Assembly (NCBI GenBank): GCA_035499415.1
Contig: DATJYV010000201.1
Coordinates: 1-9,286 of the forward strand
From: DATJYV01 sp035499415
Lineage (GTDB): Bacteria; Bacteroidota; Ignavibacteria; UBA10030
Length of the DNA: 9,286 bases
Direction: 5' to 3'
The position numbers and the translations under genes are program-made. Under the pieces are notes generated by a model. It had not been told where the DNA came from. It saw only the letters and a program-made list of their open reading frames with translations, and ran no database searches. This document shows, one piece after another, positions 1 through 6,046 of the stretch (position 1 is its first letter; each line of letters starts with the position of its first letter).

Positions 1-90
1 ATTCTTCGCATGGCGCTTTAGTTAGATAAAGTATACGACATTTTCAGATGCCAGTCAAGTGCCAGTTTAGTGATAATAAGCACTACGTTT

Positions 91-272
91 CAAGCACCAA
101 TTCACAGACAATATTCAAATCTCAAGAACCAAATCACAAACAATTCACAAGAACCAAATCAGTAACACTTCACAAGAACCAAATCACAAACAATTCACAA
201 GAACCAAATCACAAACAATTCACAAGAACCAAATCACAAACAATTCTCAAGAACCAATGACAGAAATTCCAA
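91..272 (+). repeat. Array A: tandem 25-bp repeat, forward orientation (first half of module 1)
   Basis: Units beginning with caagaacc start at 123, 148, 173, 198, 223 and 248, an exact 25-bp period. Units 123-147, 173-197 and 198-222 are identical and start caagaaccaaatcacaaaca. The 148 unit has several substitutions, the 223 unit one, and the 248 unit decays after about ten bases. A further degenerate unit starts at 91 and is offset by a 7-bp insertion. There are no unique spacers, so this is a satellite-like tandem array and not CRISPR. The DNA is AT-rich and stop-free in one frame, which produces a spurious 70-codon ORF (48-260). Bases 1-90 hold no feature I can support. Confidence 0.93.
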
Positions 273-289
273 ACCGAAGCATCGGTTTG
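270..289. other. Perfect 8-bp hairpin at the turning point of module 1
   Basis: Bases 270-277 (caaaccga) are exactly complementary to 282-289 (tcggtttg) around the 4-base loop agca. One mismatch and two further pairs extend the stem outward. The hairpin sits between the forward array (91-272) and the reverse array (318-392), so it forms the tip of a much larger imperfect palindrome. Read on the minus strand it lies 147 bp beyond the stop of the four-helix-bundle gene and is followed by only a short, interrupted T-rich stretch. It could be a weak transcription terminator for that gene, but it lacks the uninterrupted T run of a classical one. Confidence 0.6.
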
Positions 290-317
290 AAACCTTGGGG
301 ATTTTCATCATTCGGCC

Positions 318-392
318 CTTGTTTGAAACTTGGAATTTGGTTCTTGTTTGAAATGTGGAATTTGGTTCTTGTTTGATATTTGGAATTTGGTT
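318..392 (-). repeat. Array B: three 25-bp repeats in reverse orientation (second half of module 1)
   Basis: Three units beginning cttgtttga start at 318, 343 and 368, again with an exact 25-bp period, and a truncated fourth start follows at 393. They differ from one another at only a few positions. On the minus strand each unit contains gaaccaaat, the same core as array A but in inverted orientation. The rest of the unit diverges from array A, so A and B are related but distinct unit types. Transcribed together, A and B could fold into an imperfect stem capped by the 270-289 hairpin. The array ends 43 bp before the stop codon of the four-helix-bundle gene. Confidence 0.9.
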
Positions 393-435
393 CTTTTGGT
401 TATAAGTCTGCCTTGCTTCGCTTCTGCCAGAAATA

Positions 436-792
436 TTACTCCCGCTTCTCTTCTGCTCTCCGAACGATTGCACTGAAGATCATCAACAATTCTGTTGCTT
501 CCTGAATAAGACGTTTTTGTTCTTCGACCTGACCTTCGGCAGGAATCACCAACCGAAGCCAATATCTGCTTTCCTTTGATTCCTTGCGACTGATCTTCAT
601 GCGCATAAGAAACTCCTTCTTTCCCAGAGCTTCATTAGCTTCGATATAATTCGCTCCCACCGAATCCGATGACCGAACAAGTTGAAGCGAGTACTCCACG
701 TTTGGTACATCTCTGGGCAATCTCCTCACGAAATCGCGAACTCGTCTGGCAAATGATTCGGTGCGTTCCTCGAGATCATACAGTTTGCGCAT
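436..792 (-). CDS. Four-helix-bundle protein of the 23S rRNA intervening-sequence (IVP/S23) family
   Basis: 118 residues, the usual size for this family (Pfam 23S_rRNA_IVP, TIGR02436). Family signatures are visible: a first helix at about 6-26 (DLEERTESFARRV), the conserved turn RSSDSVGANYIEANEA at 40-55, and the charged third helix at 58-82 (KKEFLMRMKISRKES...YWL). A fourth helix spans about 88-116. There is no signal peptide or membrane segment. Relatives are encoded inside intervening sequences of 23S rRNA in Leptospira and Coxiella. They are structurally related to Avd, the accessory protein of diversity-generating retroelements. The biochemical role of free-standing copies is not established; nucleic-acid binding is the usual suggestion. 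The ATG at 792 is preceded by AAGGGG with good spacing. It follows yifB on the same strand after 345 bp of repeats and is flanked on both sides by 25-bp arrays. No reverse transcriptase or template/variable repeat pair is present here. Confidence 0.88.
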   Translation of the reverse strand: MRKLYDLEERTESFARRVRDFVRRLPRDVPNVEYSLQLVRSSDSVGANYIEANEALGKKEFLMRMKISRKESKESRYWLRLVIPAEGQVEEQKRLIQEATELLMIFSAIVRRAEEKRE

Positions 793-816
793 GATATCCC
801 CTTCGATGATAACAAG

Positions 817-979
817 ATCCCAAGATCCAAATCACAAACAAATTCCAAAATCCAAATTACAAACAAAGTCCAAGACCCAAACCACAAACAAATTGCAAAA
901 TCCAAATCACAAACAAATTGGAAGATCGAATTGCAACATTGATAATTGGAACTTGTTTGATAATTGAGATTTGGATCTT
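817..979. repeat. Module 2: four forward 25-bp units plus one reverse unit
   Basis: Forward units starting atccaaat (one reads acccaaac) begin at 825, 850, 875 and 900, exactly 25 bp apart. The unit matches the array A unit at about 21 of 25 positions when rotated into register, so both flanks of the four-helix-bundle gene carry the same repeat in the same orientation. A spacer (925-951, with ttgcaacattgat) leads to a reverse-oriented unit from 952 to 979. That unit differs from the array B unit at about 4 of 28 positions. The whole is an imperfect palindrome lying in the 345-bp gap between yifB and the four-helix-bundle gene. No ORF in it looks like a protein gene. Confidence 0.88.
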
Positions 980-1008
980 AGTCTTACACTGCGTAGAAGT
1001 TTCTATCC
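929..1008. repeat. 80-bp direct repeat, copy 1 (duplicate of the yifB 3' end)
   Basis: This segment matches 1083-1162 at 77 of 80 positions; the offset is 154 bp. It covers the module spacer, the reverse 25-bp unit and a trailing part that reads on the minus strand as DRNFYAV followed by a stop (TAA at 984-986). That is the same peptide that ends yifB. Two of the three mismatches fall in this coding-like tail: one makes a synonymous valine codon (GTG against GTT), the other changes the stop from TGA to TAA. No gene is attached to this copy. Confidence 0.95.
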
Positions 1009-1020
1009 GATGAAAACAAA

Positions 1021-1133
1021 ATCCCAAAATCCAAATCACAAACAAACCCCAAAATCCAAATCACAAACAAATTGCAAAATCCAATTGCAACATTGATAAT
1101 TGGAACTTGTTTGGTAATTGAGATTTGGATCTT
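1021..1133. repeat. Module 3: two to three forward 25-bp units plus one reverse unit
   Basis: Forward units starting atccaaat begin at 1029 and 1054, and a partial one at 1079, all 25 bp apart. A spacer nearly identical to that of module 2 and a reverse unit (about 1106-1133) follow. The spacer contains an inverted pair, ccaatt at 1081-1086 and aattgg at 1098-1103. Apart from carrying fewer forward units, module 3 is a copy of module 2: the leading segments (aagatcccaagatcc near 814, aaaatcccaaaatcc near 1019) and the trailing segments both match. The module ends about 5 bp from the yifB stop codon, so any yifB transcript must run through this palindrome. Confidence 0.88.
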
Positions 1134-1162
1134 AGTCTCAAACTGCGTAGAAGTTTCTATCC
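1083..1162. repeat. 80-bp direct repeat, copy 2 (includes the end of yifB)
   Basis: Partner of 929-1008. Its last 25 bases (1138-1162) lie inside yifB and encode the final seven residues plus the TGA stop. Either the 3' end of yifB was captured when the repeat module was duplicated, or the repeat family itself carries this sequence and supplied yifB with its present C-terminus and stop codon. Confidence 0.95.
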
Positions 1163-2679
1163 AAACTCCGGTACTGTATTGCCTCTCCCAGATGCTCAGA
1201 CTTGATATCTTCGCTCTTCGCAAGATCCGCGATCGTCCTCGCCACTTTGAGTATTCTGTCGTGAGCCCGCGCTGAGAATCCAAGTTTATTCATCGCAACT
1301 TTCAAGAGTTCTGCCCCCTGTTCATCAATTGAACAGAACTCCTTGATCTCCGCCGAATCCATATCGGCATTACTGAATAAGCCCTTGCGTCCTTCAAATC
1401 TCTTCTCCTGAATCTCCCGCGCTTCAATGACGCGACCCCGGATTGCAGACGAAGATTCTCCCGACTTGTTCGATGCAAGCTCGGCATATCGTACTGCAGG
1501 AACTTCCACGTGAATGTCGATCCGATCCAACAGTGGACCGGAGATTTTTCCGACATACTTTTGAATCTGAGCCGTCGTGCAGGTGCACTCCTGGAGTGCA
1601 TTACCGAAATTGCCGCAGGGACAGGGATTCATCGCACAAACCAGCATGAAATTCGAGGGATAGTCGACCGACAACTTCGAACGGCTGATTGTTACATGTC
1701 CCTCCTCCAGCGGCTGTCGCATGACCTCGAGCACGTTTCGGGCAAATTCGGGTAACTCGTCAAGAAACAGTACACCGTGATGCGCCAGCGAAATCTCGCC
1801 CGGACGAGGGATGGTTCCGCCTCCAACAAGCGCCGCATCCGAAATCGTGTGATGGGGAGATCGATAAGGACGCATGGAAACAAGGGCTGTGTCCGGCGGA
1901 AGAAGCCCGGCGACCGAATGAATCTTCGTCGTCTCGAGCGCTTCTTCAAACGTCATCGGCGGAAGGATGGTTGAAAGCCGCTTTGCAAGCATGGTCTTTC
2001 CCGACCCCGGCGGACCGATGAGGAGCGCATTGTGACTTCCCGCGGCTGCAACCTCGAGCGCTCTCTTGACACTCTCCTGTCCTTTGACGTCCGCAAAATC
2101 CACCGTCGGCTTTGCGTCCGAGGCAAAGAGTTCCCGTGCGGGCACACGAAAAGGTTGCAGCATTTTGTGCTCGTTCAGGAAGAATCTAACCGTCTCTCTC
2201 AGATTCTCCATCGGATAGACATCTATCCCTTCCACCATGGCGGCTTCCTTCACATTTTCCTTCGGCAGAATCATTCCCCGAAACCCTTTTTCCTTCGCTT
2301 CGAGGGCGACAACGAGAGAGCCGTGCACGGGGCGAATCGCTCCGTCGAGGGCGAGCTCTCCGCGAACGATAAATTCCCGAAGAATGTCAGTCTCGAGCTG
2401 ATACGACGCCGCCAAAAGTCCGAGCGCGATGGGAAGGTCGTATGACGAGCCCTCTTTGCGGATGTCGGCCGGCGCCAGGTTCACGGTAATGCGCTGACGC
2501 GGGAATTTCAATCCCGAGTTCTTGATCGCGGCAAAGACCCGTTCGCTGCTTTCCTTTACTGCCGCTTCCGGCAGTCCGACAATGAAAAACTTGGGATTTG
2601 CGTACTCCAGGTGCGTTTCGACCTGGACGACGTACGCATGAATCCCATACGTCGCGGCGCTCAGAATTTGCGAAAACAT
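1138..2679 (-). CDS. yifB: YifB/ComM-family Mg-chelatase-like AAA+ ATPase
   Basis: 513 residues, full length for this family. The N-terminal ChlI-like (Lon-protease-type fold) domain covers about 1-180, with the typical start MFSQILSAATYGIHAYVVQVE and the NLAPADIRKEGSSYDLPIA region at 67-85. The AAA+ core follows: Walker A GPPGSGKT at 222-229, RPYRSPHHTISDAALVGGG near 270-288, Walker B VLFLDE at 303-308, the Cys-rich MNPCPCG at 350-356 and GPLLDRIDIHVEVP at 381-394. The Mg-chelatase C-terminal helical domain ends in EAIQYRSLDR. ComM proteins are hexameric helicases that promote branch migration when single-stranded DNA is integrated during natural transformation; that role is inferred from the family. 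ATG at 2679 is preceded by AAAGGGGGATCC, a strong ribosome-binding site. The last seven residues (DRNFYAV) and stop lie in an 80-bp repeat duplicated downstream. Confidence 0.96.
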   Translation of the reverse strand: MFSQILSAATYGIHAYVVQVETHLEYANPKFFIVGLPEAAVKESSERVFAAIKNSGLKFPRQRITVNLAPADIRKEGSSYDLPIALGLLAASYQLETDILREFIVRGELALDGAIRPVHGSLVVALEAKEKGFRGMILPKENVKEAAMVEGIDVYPMENLRETVRFFLNEHKMLQPFRVPARELFASDAKPTVDFADVKGQESVKRALEVAAAGSHNALLIGPPGSGKTMLAKRLSTILPPMTFEEALETTKIHSVAGLLPPDTALVSMRPYRSPHHTISDAALVGGGTIPRPGEISLAHHGVLFLDELPEFARNVLEVMRQPLEEGHVTISRSKLSVDYPSNFMLVCAMNPCPCGNFGNALQECTCTTAQIQKYVGKISGPLLDRIDIHVEVPAVRYAELASNKSGESSSAIRGRVIEAREIQEKRFEGRKGLFSNADMDSAEIKEFCSIDEQGAELLKVAMNKLGFSARAHDRILKVARTIADLAKSEDIKSEHLGEAIQYRSLDRNFYAV

Positions 2680-2705
2680 GGATCCCCCTTTCCGAATGGA
2701 TTGAT

Positions 2706-2736
2706 ATCATAACTTCGGCGCGGCGTCCGGTCACAA
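2706..2736 (-). promoter_or_regulatory. Candidate promoter for yifB
   Basis: On the minus strand TATGAT (2706-2711) resembles a -10 box. TTGTGA (2731-2736) lies upstream with a 19-bp spacer, longer than the ideal 17. Predicted transcription start is near 2699, giving a leader of about 20 nt that contains the yifB ribosome-binding site. The position in the 130-bp nuoI-yifB gap fits, but the spacing is poor and the lineage's promoter consensus is unknown. That gap also holds a G6-A6 homopolymer junction at about 2761-2772 but no hairpin I would call a terminator for nuoI. Confidence 0.3.
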
Positions 2737-2809
2737 GGCCGCACTTGGAAAATACGTTACGGGGGGAAAAAACGGGCTGGAAATACGGGGGAGTGAAACT
2801 ACCTGAGGA

Positions 2810-3310
2810 TCAACGGTGCTGACGGAGAAATTCCAAACGCTCCCTGAGTTCCTCCGTCGACTTCAACAACTTGTCCTTTCCAAAAATTGCTTCTTCCTGA
2901 CTCTGAAATGCCAGAAGATATTCGTTGCTCATGACGATCGCTTCTTCGGGGCAAACTTCCTCGCAGAATCCGCAGAAGATGCACCGAACCATGTTGATCT
3001 CAAACTTCACCGGGTATCGCTCTTTTTCCAGCTCGGTCTCGGACGCCTGAACTTCGATCGCCAGGGCCGGGCAGACCCGGGAACACAGTCCGCACGCGAC
3101 GCAACGCTCGACTCCGTTTTCCTCGACGAGAACAGGCCTGCCGCGAAACGAGGAGGCGGGCTGGAACCGGTCTTCGGGAAACTGAACCGTGATCTTGGGA
3201 CGAAAGATCTGTGCAATCGTCAACCGCAGACCTTTGAGAATCTCCGGCACATAGATCCTCTGCCAGAAGCCAAGGTCTTTCTTGCGAATCATATTTCCGT
3301 TCGACGACAT
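2810..3310 (-). CDS. nuoI: NADH-quinone oxidoreductase subunit I (NuoI)
   Basis: 166 residues from the chosen start, close to family length. NuoI is the ferredoxin-like subunit of complex I that holds clusters N6a and N6b and passes electrons from NuoG towards NuoB. Two full 4Fe-4S motifs of the CxxCxxCxxxCP type are present: CVACGLCSRVCP at 70-81 and CIFCGFCEEVCP at 110-121. The segment before them (LKGLRLTIAQIFRPKITVQFPE) is the membrane-facing N-terminal helix typical of the family. I chose ATG at 3310, 10 bp after the nuoH stop, with a weak AGG upstream. ATG at 3292 (MIRKKDLG) is a close alternative with GGAA before it. The frame stays open to a TTG at 3343, but that would overlap nuoH and is unlikely. 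It is the last gene of the operon; no nuoJ follows. Confidence 0.96.
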   Translation of the reverse strand: MSSNGNMIRKKDLGFWQRIYVPEILKGLRLTIAQIFRPKITVQFPEDRFQPASSFRGRPVLVEENGVERCVACGLCSRVCPALAIEVQASETELEKERYPVKFEINMVRCIFCGFCEEVCPEEAIVMSNEYLLAFQSQEEAIFGKDKLLKSTEELRERLEFLRQHR

Positions 3311-3320
3311 CGTTTGGCGC

Positions 3321-4352
3321 CTATCTGATATTGAGCAGAACAAACCCTGTCACCAGAACATTCCCGATGGAAAGCGGAAGCATGACCTTCCATCCGAGAT
3401 TCATCAGCTGGTCGTATCGGAATCTCGGAATGGTCCATCGAATCACGATGAAGAACATCAGAACGCACGCAACCTTGATGCCGAACGCGAACATCTGGAG
3501 GAGGCTGAGCATGAGGGGAGAAACTCCCAGTCTGATCGCGAACGGGAGGTCCCATCCTCCCAGAAAAAGGGTCGTGATCAGAGCGCTCGAGGTGATCATG
3601 TTCGCGTACTCGGCCAGAAAAAAGAGTCCGAATTTCATTCCGCTGTACTCCGTGTGGTATCCACCCACGAGCTCGGGTTCGGCTTCCGGAAGGTCGAACG
3701 GAAGCCGGTTGGTTTCCGCGAAGGATGCAATCACAAACGTAATAAACGCGACCGGTTGGAGGAAAATATTCCACGACGGCAGCCAGCCCCAGATGAGCAA
3801 TGTTTGTCTCATCACAAGGAGGTTGAGCCGGAGAGTCCCGGCAATCATCAGCACGCCGACGATCGAGAGGCCCATGGCAAGTTCATAACTGATGAGCTGA
3901 GCCGACGACCGCAGGCCGCCCAGGAGGGAATACTTGCTGTTCGAAGACCAGCCGGCCAGCGTCACCCCATACACTCCAATTCCGGTTAACGCCAGAATGT
4001 ACAGGACGCCGATGTTCACATCGGCAACGATGAGCTTCACATGGCGGCCAAAGATGTCGATCGTGTTTCCAAAGGGGATGACGGCAAACGTGCTCAGGGC
4101 GACGGTGATCGAAATCATCGGCGCAAGGTCGTGCACAAACTTGTTCGCGGCGCGAGGCACAATGTCTTCCTTGCCCATGAGCTTCACAACATCGGCCATG
4201 GATTGAAACCATCCATAGGGGCCGACTCTGTTCGGTCCGATGCGATTCTGAATGTACGCGCTGATTTTTCGCTCCACCAAAACGAGGACAGCGGCTCCCA
4301 CAAGGATCCCGTTGACAACGATGACAATCTTGACGAGCGCTTCGATGATCAT
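3321..4352 (-). CDS. nuoH: NADH-quinone oxidoreductase subunit H (NuoH)
   Basis: 343 residues, slightly longer than the E. coli protein (325). This polytopic membrane subunit joins the peripheral arm to the membrane arm and forms most of the quinone channel. Conserved landmarks are in order: ERKISAYIQNRIGPNRVGPYG at 27-47, KLMGKEDIVPRAANK at 57-71, YSLLGGLRSSAQLISYELAMGLS at 141-163, the acidic loop AETNRLPFDLPEAEPELVGG...TEYSG at 212-238, and RWTIPRFRYDQLM at 305-317. Hydrophobic stretches fit about eight membrane helices. It begins 9 bp after the nuoG stop, and its ribosome-binding site AGGA overlaps that stop codon (TAGGA), so its translation is probably coupled to nuoG. No key residue appears to be missing. 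Confidence 0.97.
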   Translation of the reverse strand: MIIEALVKIVIVVNGILVGAAVLVLVERKISAYIQNRIGPNRVGPYGWFQSMADVVKLMGKEDIVPRAANKFVHDLAPMISITVALSTFAVIPFGNTIDIFGRHVKLIVADVNIGVLYILALTGIGVYGVTLAGWSSNSKYSLLGGLRSSAQLISYELAMGLSIVGVLMIAGTLRLNLLVMRQTLLIWGWLPSWNIFLQPVAFITFVIASFAETNRLPFDLPEAEPELVGGYHTEYSGMKFGLFFLAEYANMITSSALITTLFLGGWDLPFAIRLGVSPLMLSLLQMFAFGIKVACVLMFFIVIRWTIPRFRYDQLMNLGWKVMLPLSIGNVLVTGFVLLNIR

Positions 4353-4361
4353 CGCAGGGTC

Positions 4362-6044
4362 CTACACCGTCACGCCCACGGAAGAAGGCGATTTCTCCAT
4401 CTTCCACCCCATCGTTCCGACTTTCGCATACGACATGCCTTTGAACGCCGGCACCTTCTCGGCGATTTCTCTGAACACCTCCTCCGCACTCCCGTATTTC
4501 ATCTTCGCTCCAAGCGCCGAACCGATCGCCGCGACGATGCGCCACGACGGCCGGGCATCCCGCTTCGTCCCTTTTCCCCATCGGTCGTTGTGCGCAGCGA
4601 ACTTGTCCCAACGGCTCATCGCAAATCCGTCGAGCGCCCGGTCGGATTCGACGGTCGTGACCGCCTGCCGGATCCTTTGGACGCGTCCTTCAAAATTTGT
4701 CACGGTTCCGTTCTTCTCGGCATAGGTCGAAGAAGAGAGTACAACATCGGCCTGTTCGACCGTCTTGTTCCGCTCGTGAGAATGGACGATCAACAGCTGG
4801 AGGTTCGGAAGTGCTTTCGCGAAACGGGGATTTGACGCGACGTCTTCTTCCATCACGTAGAGCGCTTTTATCGTCCCCTCGTTGATCCCTCTGATGATCG
4901 TCTCGACATCCGCTCCGCCCGGCGAGGGGACAACGCCGACCTGGCGCGCACCTGCGGCATTGGGAGTCTTGTCGGCGCGGAGCAGAAAATCATCTTCATC
5001 TCCTTCGACCACGTGACCGACGAGGTCGATGTTCTTCGTGCCGAGTACTTCCTTCATCAACTTCTGGAAGAGGTAATTGTCTTCATTCGTCGCGCCGGCG
5101 GAGCCGATGCCCGCGATTTCCGATTTCTTGAACATCCGCAGGTCGGAAACCGCCTTCGCGATCGCTTCGTCCCATCCGACTTCGACAAGCGCCCCTTCCT
5201 TCCGGACAAGCGGAGCATTCAAGCGGTTTTCACCGTGCACGAATTTGAACGTTTCGAGCCGCCCATGGTCGCACATCCAGTACGAATTGACCGCTTCGTT
5301 CTGACGCGGCGTCAGCCGCAGAATTTCGTTGTTCCTGACCCAGAGGTTCGTGTTGCACCCGCGGGCGCACCCGATGCAAATGCTTTCTGTGCTCGACATC
5401 TCCCACACGCGGGATTTGAATCGAAAATCCCGGCTCGTCAACGCACCGACCGGACAAAGCTCGATCACATTCATCGAATACTTGTTGTCGAATTCCGTGC
5501 CCGGAAAGGTCGTGAGGACGACGTGCGTTCCGCGCTCGGTGAACGTGATGACCGGCTGATGGGCAATCTCATCGGCAAAGCGGACACAACGGGAGCACAT
5601 GATGCACCGCTCGTCGTCGAGCATGACGCGGGGCCCGAGAGGGATGCGCTTCGGCTTGTGAACCTTATCCTCGTCAAACCTGCTGTACCCGATGCTGTAC
5701 TTGTAGGAATAATCCTGAAGCTTGCACTCCCCCGCTTCGTCACAGATGGGACAATCGAGGGGATGATTGATGAGAAGGAACTCCATGACGGCATTGCGCG
5801 CAGTGATCACCCGCGGGTTAGCCGTCCTGACGACCATGCCCTCCGCGACCTGCGTTGCACAGGCAATGGCCAGTTTCGGCATCTTCTCGATTTCGACGAG
5901 ACACATCCGGCAATTCCCGGCGACCGAAAGTTTCGGATGCCAGCAGAAATGCGGGATGTGGATCCCGTTTTCGCGCGCCGCCTGGATGACCGTCAGCTTC
6001 GGGTCAACTTCGAGCGCCCTGTCGTCAATGGTAATCTTCGCCAT
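4362..6044 (-). CDS. nuoG: NADH-quinone oxidoreductase subunit G (NuoG), short form
   Basis: 560 residues. This is the iron-sulfur subunit of the complex I electron-input arm. All cluster ligands can be placed: 2Fe-2S C34, C45, C48, C62; the His-ligated N3 cluster H94, C98, C101, C107; N4-type C147, C150, C153, C197; and an N7-type set C223, C226, C230, C258. A molybdopterin-oxidoreductase-like domain follows from about 275 (APLVRKEGALVEVGWDEA), with ADVVLSSSTYAEKNGTVTN...RVQRIRQAV in its second half. This domain is clearly reduced: E. coli NuoG is about 908 residues and the Thermus protein about 783. The ATG at 6044 lies 2 bp after the aminotransferase stop with no strong Shine-Dalgarno, which suggests translational coupling. 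nuoF and nuoE, its partners in the NADH module, are not adjacent. Confidence 0.97.
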   Translation of the reverse strand: MAKITIDDRALEVDPKLTVIQAARENGIHIPHFCWHPKLSVAGNCRMCLVEIEKMPKLAIACATQVAEGMVVRTANPRVITARNAVMEFLLINHPLDCPICDEAGECKLQDYSYKYSIGYSRFDEDKVHKPKRIPLGPRVMLDDERCIMCSRCVRFADEIAHQPVITFTERGTHVVLTTFPGTEFDNKYSMNVIELCPVGALTSRDFRFKSRVWEMSSTESICIGCARGCNTNLWVRNNEILRLTPRQNEAVNSYWMCDHGRLETFKFVHGENRLNAPLVRKEGALVEVGWDEAIAKAVSDLRMFKKSEIAGIGSAGATNEDNYLFQKLMKEVLGTKNIDLVGHVVEGDEDDFLLRADKTPNAAGARQVGVVPSPGGADVETIIRGINEGTIKALYVMEEDVASNPRFAKALPNLQLLIVHSHERNKTVEQADVVLSSSTYAEKNGTVTNFEGRVQRIRQAVTTVESDRALDGFAMSRWDKFAAHNDRWGKGTKRDARPSWRIVAAIGSALGAKMKYGSAEEVFREIAEKVPAFKGMSYAKVGTMGWKMEKSPSSVGVTV

Positions 6045-6046
6045 GT

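Noticed and set aside
48..260. 70-codon + strand ORF rich in N, Q, T and K
   Set aside because: It is the 25-bp tandem array read through. The period is not a multiple of 3, so the frame cycles and stays stop-free by composition. There is no ribosome-binding site and no protein family.
91..392. CRISPR array
   Set aside because: The 25-bp units are directly adjacent with no unique spacers, some are inverted, and no cas gene is present.
806..837. Possible promoter of the four-helix-bundle gene (TATCAT at 806-811, TTGTGA at 832-837)
   Set aside because: The start predicted from the -10 box would fall inside the ribosome-binding site, about 7 nt before the ATG, and the 20-bp spacer is too long. 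Repeat DNA of this composition gives such matches by chance.
436..924. Diversity-generating retroelement, suggested by the Avd-like four-helix-bundle protein
   Set aside because: No reverse transcriptase gene and no template/variable repeat pair with adenine-specific differences occur in the window. The repeats are short tandem units instead.
857..1283. Minus-strand ORFs of 62 and 99 codons between yifB and the four-helix-bundle gene
   Set aside because: They are out-of-frame readings of the repeat modules and the end of yifB, with no ribosome-binding site and no family resemblance beyond the shared repeat tail.
3311..3343. Extended NuoI start at 3343
   Set aside because: It is a TTG inside nuoH that would overlap it by 23 bp. 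ATGs at 3310 or 3292 fit the family N-terminus and operon spacing better.
3282..3989. 235-codon + strand ORF
   Set aside because: It lies antisense to nuoH, is rich in R, H, E and Q, has no recognisable domain, and is explained by the codon composition of the real gene.
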